DNA from: Ilyonectria destructans
Taxonomy: Eukaryota; Ascomycota; Sordariomycetes; Hypocreales; Nectriaceae
DNA length: 64,000 bases
Assembly (NCBI GenBank): GCA_020740775.1
Contig: JAHEWK010000002.1
Coordinates: 3,348,001 to 3,412,000 of the forward strand
Direction of reading: 5' to 3'
Shown here: in pieces, positions 47,304 to 57,279 of the stretch
How positions within the stretch are numbered: position 1 is the stretch's first letter
How the letters are laid out: each line of letters opens with the position of its first letter
The notes under the pieces: generated by a model
Told to the model about the DNA's origin: nothing
The model's database searches: none
Seen by the model: only the letters and a program-made list of their open reading frames with translations
Translations under genes and position numbers: made by a program

Positions 47304-47573
47304 ATGGGTTGTCCTACGTGTGGAAATGCGCAACACAAAACCATTGTCTGGTGGAAATGCATCCGATGCAATGGGAAAAGCTGGGAGATTGCAGAACCCG
47401 CCAATCTTTGCGGCACTTGCAACGGACACGGGATAAGAGCGAGAGATCAGGCCAAGGATTGCATGGACTGCAAGGGATCGGGTTATAGGATCATTCCTTG
47501 CCTTCAGCATGGCTGCGTTCGAGGCCAGCAGCCGGTCACCTGTGAGGATTCTGGATATCATGGAAATCACTAA
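47304..47573 (+). CDS. Mini-protein made of DnaJ-type CXXCXGXG zinc-finger modules
   Basis: A single-exon frame of 89 residues from ATG in AAACAATGGG. It contains four CxxC elements: CPTCG near the start, CIRCNG, CGTCNGHG and CMDCKGSG, the last two being the CXXCXGXG repeat of DnaJ/Hsp40 zinc fingers. There is no J domain and no C-terminal substrate-binding domain, and flanking frames do not supply any. It could be an autonomous zinc-binding chaperone-like or oxidoreductase-like protein of the type known in plants, or a remnant of a larger protein. A 153-codon frame on the opposite strand is probably its shadow. Confidence that it is a real gene is moderate because it is short. Confidence 0.65.
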   Translation: MGCPTCGNAQHKTIVWWKCIRCNGKSWEIAEPANLCGTCNGHGIRARDQAKDCMDCKGSGYRIIPCLQHGCVRGQQPVTCEDSGYHGNH

Positions 47574-48724
47574 GTCGAAGGTTGCCTTTCAAGCTGGGAT
47601 ATTCCAGAGTCAGTTGTCGCTTTATCATAGTGAAAAGGGGGAACTTATTTCCAGCGTTGGTATTTGGGATTGCCGAAATCCCAACTTCATCAAAATGTAA
47701 GATCAAATGAGGAATTGTCCAACAATCAGACCAGATGTCTACAACCAGTGAACTGGAATCGTGCGATCATGTCCTTGCCGATACAGGACATCATAAACTG
47801 GGAGGAGAGGGGAGGGGGAAATAGAATCACTGGCCGCACAGACAAATGGCTCAAAGGCCTAGATAAAAATAAGGAATAATTTGTAAGGCTTGAAGGTTGC
47901 TATATATGTAGGCATGGTCACATGAACTTCGACTCAGTTGTCTAATGCTGCTGCAGCCTGGCATGGGTTGATTGCACAGCCTCCCTCCCTGGATCGAATC
48001 ACTCATGGCCAATCGTTCCGGCCTATGAAGTATAGTGGACGATGATATTTTGCTATGCCAGCAATCTCTTTGTCAGTGATCTTATTCGGAACATCTGCTG
48101 AGATTCTGGTACGAGATTGTCGCTAAAATAAGAGATTCAAATTAAGGTGGTAGCAACTGGGTTTCTTGTCTGAGATTTAACTTGCTACTTGGTGACCATT
48201 GAAGTGTCAAGTACACATGAAGAGAATTTGGATACAGATAAGGCGTATGGGTCATGTCAAACCCTCGTCAACTAGATCAGCCCCCAGCCATTTGTCAAAC
48301 AGGCTCGATCTACCGGGCAAAGAACTTGGGCGTTGAGCACTCCAACGGATACAAGGAAGAAACTTCGGCATTGTAAACCATGGAACAGAAGCTTTCTCTT
48401 CTGGCACTATGTTTTAGTGTAAAGAGGCAAGACAAGGTATGTTCAGGTTCCCCTGAGTGGGATGAGCGAAGAAGGCGAGGCAGATTGATAGCTGAGCCGC
48501 CGTTGCCGTCTAGGTAGGCTACCCTCTGACCCATCTACGTCGGATGATACTCCCACTGGGTTATTTAAATCCCCTGATACCTAGGCTCATGGCCTCCCTC
48601 GACTTGAAGAGCACCCCTTACTCTTTCTCTTGCCTTCTCATTCTCTTCCCCGGACTCGATACCAACTTCTGAGCCTCGTGGCTCCATTGTGGCTCCTGCC
48701 AGCGACCAGTCGACCACAGCCCCT
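47574..48724. other. Intergenic, A/T-rich; nothing clear
   Basis: No supported gene. A TATTTAAAT-type box lies near 48560-48568, upstream of the fragment that follows. I found no repeat of note. Confidence 0.4.
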
Positions 48725-49065
48725 GAACCTCCACACTGCTCGACAAACCGGATGAGCAGATCAGAGAGGGGTTGTGGCGCACATGCTCGTCCTTTGTCGA
48801 ACCCCTCACCCCCGAGCGTACTGGCGATGTTCGCTTGCTGGACAATAAAGACGATCCAAAGCGGGCTGAATCTGCAGTCAAGTCTTTCTTTGGTGGCCTG
48901 CCTTCGCCTTCCCTCATTCTTGACAGCATCCTTCGGGCCACAGATGAAGCCGAGCAACTCAGTGCTAAGCTCGGGATCGCCATTGGCCAGCTGCGTGCCT
49001 CGGAACGACATCGGGTCAGATCTTTCACGCACAGCCTCGGCTGCAGATGCAATGAACTGCTCTAG
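48725..49065 (+). other. Coding-like fragment, no start found
   Basis: After a stop, an open frame of about 113 codons has protein-like composition (LLDKPDEQIREGLWRTCSSF, AESAVKSFFGGLPSPSLILD). No ATG fits in frame at its beginning, and the opposite strand also stays open over much of the same interval, so the true reading is uncertain. It could be the last exon of a short gene or a remnant. I do not recognise a family. Confidence 0.35.
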
Positions 49066-49413
49066 AGAGGGTCGGATGAGGTGATCCGAGCGAGCGATTC
49101 TGGCAGCGAGCAGAGCCGTGAAGAACTAGAGGACGGCGATATCGGGCTTAATGCGATGTTGGGCCTGGATGTGTTACCGAAACCAAGGACTGCGACATCA
49201 CGCCAGAGGGGGGCGATGCAGTGCCTGAGCCACAGCTTGTGGGAGTAGTGGACTGAAGTAGTCTGACAGTGATCGCGCTGGTAGTCGAGAACCACGAGCG
49301 ATCTATGTTGAGGATGTCGACGAGATAAATATGTGCCTTCTAGACTTGGTATATACATGGATCTGCCCTAGCCGCTACTCGCCATGGATGATACAATAAT
49401 TTATAGCCATCAA
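49066..49413. other. Spacer between the fragment and the reductase-like gene
   Basis: About 350 bp without a gene. It probably includes the 3' UTR of the reductase-like gene on the minus strand. Confidence 0.45.
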
Positions 49414-50871
49414 TTAATACTCCGTCCTCCGTGCCTCGGCCCTGGGGTCCGCCATCGACTTCTCCTCTACTGGGATGTAAGACTTCCTCTTCGCCAGGGC
49501 CTCTGCCTGCCTGGCGTTGACCATCTGCACCATCAGCGAGTTCACCGGCATGTCGATGCCCAAGGCCTTCGCCCTCCTTTGGAAGAAGCCGTTCTGGTAT
49601 TTGATGTCCGTCTGTTGGCCTTTTTCAACCCTCTGCAGCAGTTCACAAGGCGCGGAGGCCTTGCCCATGATCCTTTGGTAGCACCACTTCTTCAGCCCCT
49701 CGCCTTTGATAAACCGTTGAAGCTCAGTTGCCCCTTCGAGTTCGGGTAGGTGTTCTACAACCGTCACGATCTCTCCAAGTAGTTGGTTCATCATGCTTTG
49801 CGCCGATCGGTTTTCCAGCAGAGTCTGGTACGGCGATTCGAGTAGGACGCACACGGGCTCGACGGCAGCTGCGAAAACCATCGAGGGAAGCTTGAATCGC
49901 ATCCACTTCTCAAAGTTGCCCGACGTCATTCGTAGGTCCTTACTTTGCCGAAGGGAAGCCACGAGCTCCTGTGTATCCCACGTCGGGTTTGTTTGCGTCA
50001 AGACCAATCGCCCAGACTTTAGTTCCTTGACAGAGTCCCTGTTTCGGTTGTATACCAGAGCATGGCTCATGTGGCCAAGAACAAAGTTGGGGCTCGTCTT
50101 GGTATCATTAAATATCTTCTCCCTCACCTCCTCAAGCACGCCCATTCCGTCATTGAGCAAACAGATGGACGTCTTCTCATCTACCCGGTCTCTGACGGAC
50201 CGCATAGCCTTGACTGCTTCGAATCCACGGCCAGTGATTATCAGCTGATCAATGTGCGATGTTTCGGCCTTGACGTGCTGTTGAACCGGGACCGCGTTGG
50301 GCTCCGAGTAGGCAGTCCTCCGAGTCCTCTCCGGCTGGGCAGCTTCCACATTGCGGTATCTGGACTTGGGCATCGACCGAGATCCAAGCAGTTCGACGGA
50401 ATCGTAGACTCCGCAGAGGGCATGGGCTATAAACCGGGATCGCACATCATCGCCGAGAATGTGAATCTTGTGGACCGGACCGGATTTCGCGGCCTCGGCC
50501 GGGATGATAACCGAGGGGATGTGGAACTTGGAGGAGGGAGTCGGCGAGGTAGCGACAGACTGGGCGATTTGGTCGGTCCTTGTCCATGGTCTTGCCGAAG
50601 GGGACCCTCCCATTTCTGGTGGAATGGCCTTGGGTGTCGTCTGTTGGTGGGTTGTGGAGGAGGCGGAGGCAAAGCACCTGGTGGGAGCCCTTCGGCTTGC
50701 CGCTGCACTATGTCGGAGGCATCGTGATAGCGTGTGTGGTAATCGTGCGGACACCCGCGGGCTCGGTAGGGTCGCCAGCTTGACGGATGTGGGAGGAGAT
50801 GCGGAGGAGGAGAGATTGGGCGGCCACCGCGAGGTTGCCTTCGACCGTGGAGATCACCGAGATGTGCGCAT
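49414..50871 (-). CDS. Ketopantoate reductase-like (ApbA/PanE) protein, probably mitochondrial
   Basis: The main exon (49414-50761) encodes about 449 residues. A nucleotide-binding strand and loop, HILGDDVRSRFIAHAL (about 105-120), sits where ApbA/PanE enzymes have GxGxxG, but two of the glycines are replaced. The C-terminal helical domain ends with the conserved NG...RAKALGIDMPVNSLMV. The altered loop suggests weak or lost NADPH binding, as in several fungal mitochondrial members of this family. The sequence before it is Arg/Ser/Ala-rich and resembles a mitochondrial presequence. No in-frame ATG precedes it. A 14-nt first exon (ATG at 50871, exon 50858-50871) joined across a 96-bp intron would restore one in phase, but its GTGATC donor is weak. 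It is divergent from RRP47. Confidence 0.78.
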
Positions 50872-51580
50872 GAGGGCGCAGAGGGGCGAGTATTGAGATG
50901 AGGTGTGGCGAAGAGACGGACCTGTAGATGAAGTCGAAGAGGAGACGCAGGAGAGGGTGTCGTCGGGAGGAGTGGTGGTTGTGGGTTGTGGGTTGCGGGT
51001 TGAATGGCTGATGCGTGGATTGCTGGATGGATGATGCTCTAAAAAGAGATAAAGCACGGAGCACATCGCACTGAGGGTCCAGCCAGAATCGGCGGTGCGT
51101 CCTCCGATTTTTTCCCTCCGGCTTGACCACGATTTACGGCCAATCACGGCTCGCGGATGGATGGGATTTCGTCCCTTCTGGCTTTGGCATTTGTCGCCAA
51201 CGCCATTGGTCAATTCCTCATCTCGAATTCCGTTCTAAAGCAACCACAGATCCGGCCACCTGCCATTCCGTTACTGAAATAGTGTTGAGAGAAAAGTATC
51301 TGCTATTGACTCGATCATCACAATTGAACCACCTACAATCCAAAGTTTTTACGCTCGCAAGCACGCTGAGTTTGCTCTGACCCTTCAGCCGTTGGAACCC
51401 CGCCCCGATACGCGACAGTATCCCCGGTATGTGAATTCAACACCGCTAGTCCGTATTGGGTCCCGTCGCTTCAAGTTTCTGCGTCTCCATTTCTTTCATG
51501 TGAGAGACTACGCGAACAGTGAACCTCTCACTCACCCTTGCGCCTCACCAACTCCAACGTTCCGCATCACTAAATCGGAA
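50872..51580. promoter_or_regulatory. Divergent promoter, reductase-like gene and RRP47
   Basis: 709 bp between starts. It contains GGTTGTGGGTTGTGGGTTG-type short tandem words near 50985-51000. Both promoters lie here; no TATA box is obvious. Confidence 0.45.
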
Positions 51581-52281
51581 ATGTCGGACGTCAAAGACAT
51601 CACCCCGGACCTCGACCGGCTGGACTCCCAGCTGGACGTCCTCGAGGACGCGCTGCAGCCCCTGCTGGGCAATCTCGAGGGCATATCCTCCGAGTTGCCT
51701 CTGCTAGACAAGGCCAAGCTCTTCTCCCTCACAGCATACGCCATTGAGTCGCTGCTGTTCTGTAAGTTCATTCTCCCGGGCTTGGATGCTATATCCTGCG
51801 TCTTAGCATCCTCATGCGCCCAACCCCTGACTAACGTGTGTCACGATAGCCTCGCTGAAGCTGGATGGCACTGACGCGCAGAACCATGCCGTCTTCACTG
51901 AACTCAAGCGAACTCAACAATACTTTGCCAAGATCAAGGCGGCAGAGACACCTGCAGAGTCACGAAACACAACAGTGAACCAAGAAGCTGCGGCTCGCAT
52001 CCTGAAGGCAGACCTGGTATGAAAACCCTTGACATGACCCATCAATAACAGGAGATCTTGAGACATTGACCTTTCAATAGTCCGACAATAAGACTATCAG
52101 CACTAAGCTGGCTGAGAAGATTGCCGAAGAGCGAGCCAAGGCCCTCCTCAAGTCTGTTGAGAACCGGAAGCGACCGGCTGAGGAATCTCCCGTTCCGTCT
52201 GCCGCTTCGGGATCACAAGAGGCCAAGGGTAAGAAGAAGCAGAAGAACAAGCACAGGGGCAAGGGAAAGAGCCAGAAGTAA
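51581..52281 (+). CDS. LRP1: RRP47/LRP1 exosome cofactor (C1D family)
   Basis: Three exons (51581-51761, 51850-52016, 52081-52281) encode 182 residues. The Sas10/Utp3/C1D domain covers about 10-110: helices LDSQLDVLEDAL, YAIESLLF and HAVFTELKRTQQYFAKIKAAE, with the family's E(L/A)xRxxxYFxKIK motif. The tail is Lys-rich (KGKKKQKNKHRGKGKSQK) as in other C1D proteins. In yeast the protein binds Rrp6 and nucleic acid and supports nuclear exosome processing of snoRNA, rRNA and other RNAs. All intron phases join. The nuclear location is inferred from the family and the basic tail. Confidence 0.93.
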
Positions 52282-52986
52282 ATGAGATTTCCGAGTCTCA
52301 TGATGGCCAAAGTGGCAACATGCGAGTCACAGCACACCGTGGTGGTCGTGACGAAGTCCCCTGACCAATGCGGCTATCGCGCATTCAATGGAGAATCCCA
52401 GGGGCTCCCAATCCCCAAGGGCCGCTTGGATTGATACCCAAAAAAGGGAAATGGTCGCGTATGCTAGGCGAGCTGAAAGTAAGCCGCATCAGCGGAATGT
52501 TGCCTTGCGTGGGTCGTTGGCCATCTCATGCAGCAACACACGGGATGGGTGGCGTTTAGGAGCACATAATATTCGATGGAAGGAAAAATACCAACAAAAT
52601 AGACACCCCGGCAAATGGCCATTTACTCATGCATTGCAGTCGTCTTCACCTCGTTAGAATAGCTAGACTAATACCGAGCCTTTCGAGAGTCTTCCAGTCG
52701 GCGTCCAGTCAACTCCCGGCAACACGCGGAAGAGAGGACCGGACCCCTGCGCCACAGCATGCGACTACCGAGGCCCTACTGGCCGCAACCCCACTTCCCA
52801 TTGAAACCGGCAGCCTCCCATTGGCTACCGACAGCAACCCCGAAATCCGACTCTCGGCTTCTTCTTCCTTCTCAACGACTTTCTTCTTCCTGACACCCGC
52901 CATCTATCTCGACTCCAAATTCCACACCTCGACAACACCAAACACTCACCACAAACCACAAACCACCCCCTCCACATACAATCGCC
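52282..52986. other. Intergenic; promoter of MIX17
   Basis: No gene seen. From about 52850 the sequence becomes C/T- and then A/C-rich (CACCACAAACCACAAACC), a probable leader of MIX17. Confidence 0.45.
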
Positions 52987-53585
52987 ATGCCTCGTCAACG
53001 CTCCGTCGGCCGCGCTCCCTCGCGCCCTACCGTCTCGGCCCCCGCGCCCCAGCCGCACCGCCCGGCCACCACCATGGCTGCTCCTCCTCCCGCGGCCGCC
53101 CACCCTCCCCAGCCCATGATGACCCAGGCCGCTCCCCAGGGTCCCGGCCTCCTCGGCCAGATGGCCAGCACTGCTGCGTAAGTAGTTTTCCGCTTCAGCA
53201 CACTCGAATTCTCTTTTTCTGCTCGCTCGGTCGCATCCTGGACGAGCTTCAAGTTCCGACGGGTGGAGCATAACGGCCTCTCACAATCCCTCGTCCGCAC
53301 ACGTGCGACTAACCCGTGCTTCACAGTGGTGTCGCTATCGGCTCTTCGGTCGGCCACGCCATCGGCGGTCTCTTCTCCGGCGGCTCCTCCGAGCCTGCTG
53401 CCGCCCCCGCCGCGGCCCCCGTCCAGGCCCAGGCCTCTTCCCAAGATCAGTTCAACAACAACAACTGCGCCGGCTCTGCCCAGAGCTTCACCAAGTGCAT
53501 GGACGACAACGGTGGCAACATGCAGATCTGCAACTGGTACCTCGAGCAGCTCAAGGCTTGCCAGGCCGCCGCCACTCAGTACTAG
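52987..53585 (+). CDS. MIX17: MIX17/MIC17 twin-CX9C mitochondrial intermembrane space protein (CHCHD2 family)
   Basis: Two exons, 52987-53177 and 53327-53585, encode 149 residues. The C-terminal CHCH domain has C111-x9-C121 and C132-x9-C142, substrates of the MIA40 oxidative import pathway. The N-terminal half is Arg/Pro/Ala-rich (PRQRSVGRAPSRP) and is followed by a Gly/Ala/Ser hydrophobic segment (GVAIGSSVGHAIGGLFSGG) that is diagnostic of the CHCHD2/CHCHD10/MIX17 group. The intron, with branch point GACTAAC, falls just before this segment. The protein supports respiration and may respond to stress in animals. It is convergent with the UBX gene 246 bp downstream. Confidence 0.96.
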
Positions 53586-53830
53586 GTTAGACGAAGCTGG
53601 ACCAAATGGGGAGTTCGCTCAGGGATGGATAGGGATATGACACAATGAACTACACGTGGTAAAATGATAGCATCAGAGAAAGATCTACACAGATAGATTC
53701 TCTCTTAGCGTGCGTGCATACTTGAATGGGGGAATGACTACTATTACAACTCAGCACTATCAACTGTATAATACCAAAAAAATACCACAATCCCACTCTG
53801 CCTGGGAATTCCGCTTCACCTCGTACACAT

Positions 53831-55343
53831 TCAATCATCCTTCTCTTCCTCATCCGGTCGTGGCTCAAAGTTCAACTACTCCCTCCAGGTTAGTAAAATG
53901 TGACCATGATTTAGGGTTGAGTGGTTGTAGACTCACAGAATTGCCATTGTACAATTGTTGATCCCGCTGTCGATCATTCTGATTTCCAAAACGCTGAATG
54001 CGGGACTGATCCTGGGAAGACTCGGCCGAGTCCTGGCCGGCACCGGCAGGTGCTCGTGCATCACCTGAGCTGAATAGTCCAAAAAACCAGGAGAATATGC
54101 CTAGGATGAAGGCAAAGAACCTCGACACAATGTTCTGCGACGACGCATCGTAGGCAGATGTGAAGTTCTTCACGGGGATGAGCACCAACGTCGACGACGG
54201 TGACAGACCGAGCTCTCCGACCGACTTGTCCTCCTCTGTTTCGTCAATCGTCTTGTTGGGTGATGGCGTTAGGACCTGCTTGAAAGTGTATGGCTGGGAG
54301 CCATCAGTCCTGTTCTCGTCGACCCAGCTGCGGATACTCTTCAGAGGAGACGTTGTCTTGAACCGAGACCTCAACGTCGAGCCGTCAAACATTCTCACTT
54401 GGAGAGAGGTCATCCCACTGGCCCTCGTCGTGGAGGGTAGCTTGCTCTCAGGCGCATTCACCAGAGAGGAAGCAACATCGCCACCCTTCACATCCTCTGT
54501 CCGCATTTGCTCACGGGCTTGCGCGCGCAATCTGCGCTCAGCCTTGTCGTCCTCAATGCGCTTGAGAATCCGTCGGCGCTCCTCCTGTTGCTCTTGACGC
54601 TTCTTCTTTACAGCCTCGGCCGCCTTGTGCGCCACGGCATTGTCAGTTTTGGCACCAGCCTCGGCGTCAGCCTTTCCCTTTGCCTTGGCCTTGTTGCGCT
54701 CTTCCTTGGCCTGTTCCTTGGCCTTGCGTTCAGCCTCCTCCTTCTGGGTCTTGAGCTTGGCAGCTCTCTCGGTTAGAATCCGTCGGACATTCTCAGATGT
54801 CGAGGACTCCCCGGACGGGGGTACACCCTGTGATGAGCTGGCAGCGGGTGCGGGCTCAGGTTGCGGTGTGCTGGTGGATGTGGACACGGGTGCCGATGAC
54901 GAGGTGGCGCTGAATGCATTTTGAATGCGCCGAAAGAAATCCTCCTTGCTGGTGCCGGGAGTGATGTACTCCTTCAGTTCGCCATTCTGAATGATTACAA
55001 CTGTGGGAGTGCGAGGGAGTGGGAAGATCTGGGCCAGATAGCCGGCCTCATCGGAGCCGGCTGTGAGACGTAGTGCCACGCTCTGGTCCTTGATCAACTT
55101 GCTCAACTACACCGCAGTTAGTGTCACATAGACGACGCCCGGAAAGGAGAGATCTTACACCCTCATCAAGCAGAAACTCGTTCTCCCATTGCGTGCTTTC
55201 CTCGCTCTCATCTGGGACCACGTGAGCGCTCAATTCGCGGCAGCAGGGTGTGACGTAAACGTACCAGTGACGAAGCACAACACCAGCTTCTGTTGGCCAA
55301 CGGCGGTGGAAATGCCGTCTTGCAGAGTTCCTTGGTAAAACAT
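53831..55343 (-). CDS. UBX-domain protein with thioredoxin-like N-terminus (UBXN4/Ubx7-like)
   Basis: Four exons on the minus strand (55265-55343, 55159-55211, 53937-55106, 53831-53875) encode 448 residues. The start (MFYQGTLQDG) and the next 110 residues resemble the thioredoxin-like fold of UBXN4-type proteins (PTVVIIQNGELKEYI). A Lys/Glu/Arg-rich coiled coil (about 150-245) and a UBX domain (about 276-356, LQVRMFDGSTLRSRF) follow. UBX domains recruit Cdc48/p97. A hydrophobic segment (about 374-389, FFAFILGIFSWFFGLF) could insert as a hairpin in the ER membrane, consistent with a role in ER-associated degradation. The last exon adds LNFEPRPDEEEKDD after a 61-bp intron with CTAACCTGG near its end. 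Three of the four exons are short and would be missed in single-frame calls. Confidence 0.93.
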
Positions 55344-55961
55344 GGTGAATGGCCCGCTGCGAAGAAAAGGCGATCGGAAGACGGATTCCGGATTCAAATG
55401 GCAAGGAAGAAGAGAAAGGTCTCTTGAAAAGCGAACGGTCCGGGCTGCTTCACCTGATGCGGCATGAAAGGTGTCCACGCTTTGTCAGCTCAGTGAGGCT
55501 CTGAGCAAACATGCAGCGTCGGGGAGGGCAAATGGGCAAGCGCAAGCTGTCCTCAGGCCATTTCCGAGAGAGACTAAGAATTGGAGGAGCAACAATCTGT
55601 CTAGCAACGGTCAAGGTCGGAATGGAAGTCTCGTCAGCTCTTCAGCGAGACATGGCCACCGTGTTGGTCAAAGTTACCGGGACAGCTCCTCCGGTATGTT
55701 TGGCGTGGTATCACGTGCAGCTCCCGCCTAGAGTCGGCTCCGCGCTCATGACTCAGCAGCTTTCCCGACTGGGATGTACGGAGCACCAAGCTCACCATTC
55801 TCTGTAGAGCCTGCGCCATTGCCTCTGAGTCAAGGCCTAGACTGAGAAAATTCATGTAGTTTGAGCAGACGCAGACGCTGCGTCACATCGCTCAAATAAT
55901 CCAAGAAATTTCCCCATTGAATGAGCGCATCTTGATTATTTAATCTGGATTCTGTACAAAA
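55344..55961. promoter_or_regulatory. Divergent promoter, UBX gene and SET gene
   Basis: 618 bp between the two start codons. A CACGTG core lies near 55710. No gene is supported inside it. Confidence 0.5.
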
Positions 55962-57135
55962 ATGTCTATCGACGAGGCATTCTTACCCTGGACGGAAGCC
56001 AAAGGCGTCAAGCTAAAGGGTGTTGAGCCCCAGGTGTTGCCCGGACGAGGTATTGGTGTTGTTGCGACTCGCAATATCCGAGTATGTTTCCTGTGCAACT
56101 TCTGATATTGTCTTTTCTGATTGTGTATTGCAGGCCAACGATGTCATTCTAAGTGTACCAACGAGATCTCTCCGCACCATAGATACCGTGCCCAAGGCTA
56201 TAGCTGAGGCATTGCAACCCGGCGTCTCAGTCCATGGTGTCCTGGCGGCCGAGATTGCGCTGGACGAAAGCGATGATTTTGCAATGTGGAGAACTGTTCT
56301 TCCTACTAGGGAAGATCTCGAAGCCGGCATGCCCATGATGTGGCCCAAGGAGTTACAAGACCTGCTCCCAGGACGAGCCAAGGGCCTCCTAGAAAGGCAG
56401 ACTGGCACCTTTCGACGCGAGTGCGACATTGTTCTGAAAGCATTCCCAGACCTCAAGAGGGAAGACTACTTGTACTCGTGGGTGCTCGTAAACACCAGAA
56501 CATTTTACAACAGCATGCCGAAGATGAAGGCTTACCCGCAGGCCGAGCGGCTAGTGTGCATGCCCGCCGCCGATCTCTTCAACCACGCAGACCAAGGCTG
56601 CCAGCTATCATACTCGGCCATGGGATACAGCATCGTTGCGGACCGCGCATACCGCGAAGGCGAGGAAGTGTACATCTCGTACGGGCCGCACTCCAACGAC
56701 TTCCTCCTGACCGAGTACGGCTTCATCCTCGACACGAACCGCTGGGACGAAGTCCACCTCGATGAAGTCATCTTCCCCCGCCTAAACAAGACGCAGCGGG
56801 CCGATCTTAAGAGCGTCGACTTTCTCGGGCGGTACACCCTCGACGACCAGACGCTCGGCTGCCATCGCACGCAAGTTGCGCTGCGCATGCTGTGCTGCAC
56901 GCCGAGACAGTGGCAGCGGTTCTTCGACGCGGAGGATGATGGCAGCACGTCGCAGTCAGAGGTGGACGAGCTACTGTTGGACGTTCTGAAGGACTTTCTG
57001 GATATTATTGCAAAGACGTTGCTCAAGGTAGATGAGGTGGAGGTTGGATTGGACAGTCAGCGAGAGTGGCTCCGGCGGAGGTGGCAACAGGTCGAGACGA
57101 TGGTGAGGAATACAATAGAACAGCTTGGATCTTAA
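55962..57135 (+). CDS. SET-domain lysine methyltransferase (Rubisco-methyltransferase/SETD6-like)
   Basis: Exons 55962-56081 and 56134-57135 encode 373 residues. The SET fold is split by an insert in the way typical of the non-histone RKM/SETD3/SETD6/LSMT group. GRGIGVVATRNI (28-39) is the first SET strand. The catalytic half has MPAADLFNHAD (N190-H191) and ISYGPHSNDFLLTEYGFIL, which supplies the SAM-binding and tyrosine residues. A C-terminal helical domain (about 240-373) corresponds to a short substrate-binding domain. No Cys-rich pre-SET motif is present, which argues against a histone H3K9-type enzyme. The substrate is unknown; ribosomal or translation proteins are common in yeast relatives. 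It is convergent with the next gene (144 bp). Confidence 0.92.
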
Positions 57136-57279
57136 GAAGACACCACTACCTAACTCCTAAAACGAAAAGAATCCCAAGCACAAGAGTACATAATCCATAA
57201 TTCATTCCTTCATAACCATCAAAGTTGTGACTGGTCCACAACGGTCGCTATAAACATTTCCCCATGACTTGTCACCGTC

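Noticed and set aside
47109..47570. 153-codon minus-strand frame over the DnaJ-type gene
   Set aside because: No motif, whereas the plus strand has four ordered CxxC elements.
49793..50727. Long open frames antisense to the reductase-like gene (about 150 and 221 codons)
   Set aside because: Codon-bias shadows of the real gene; no motif.
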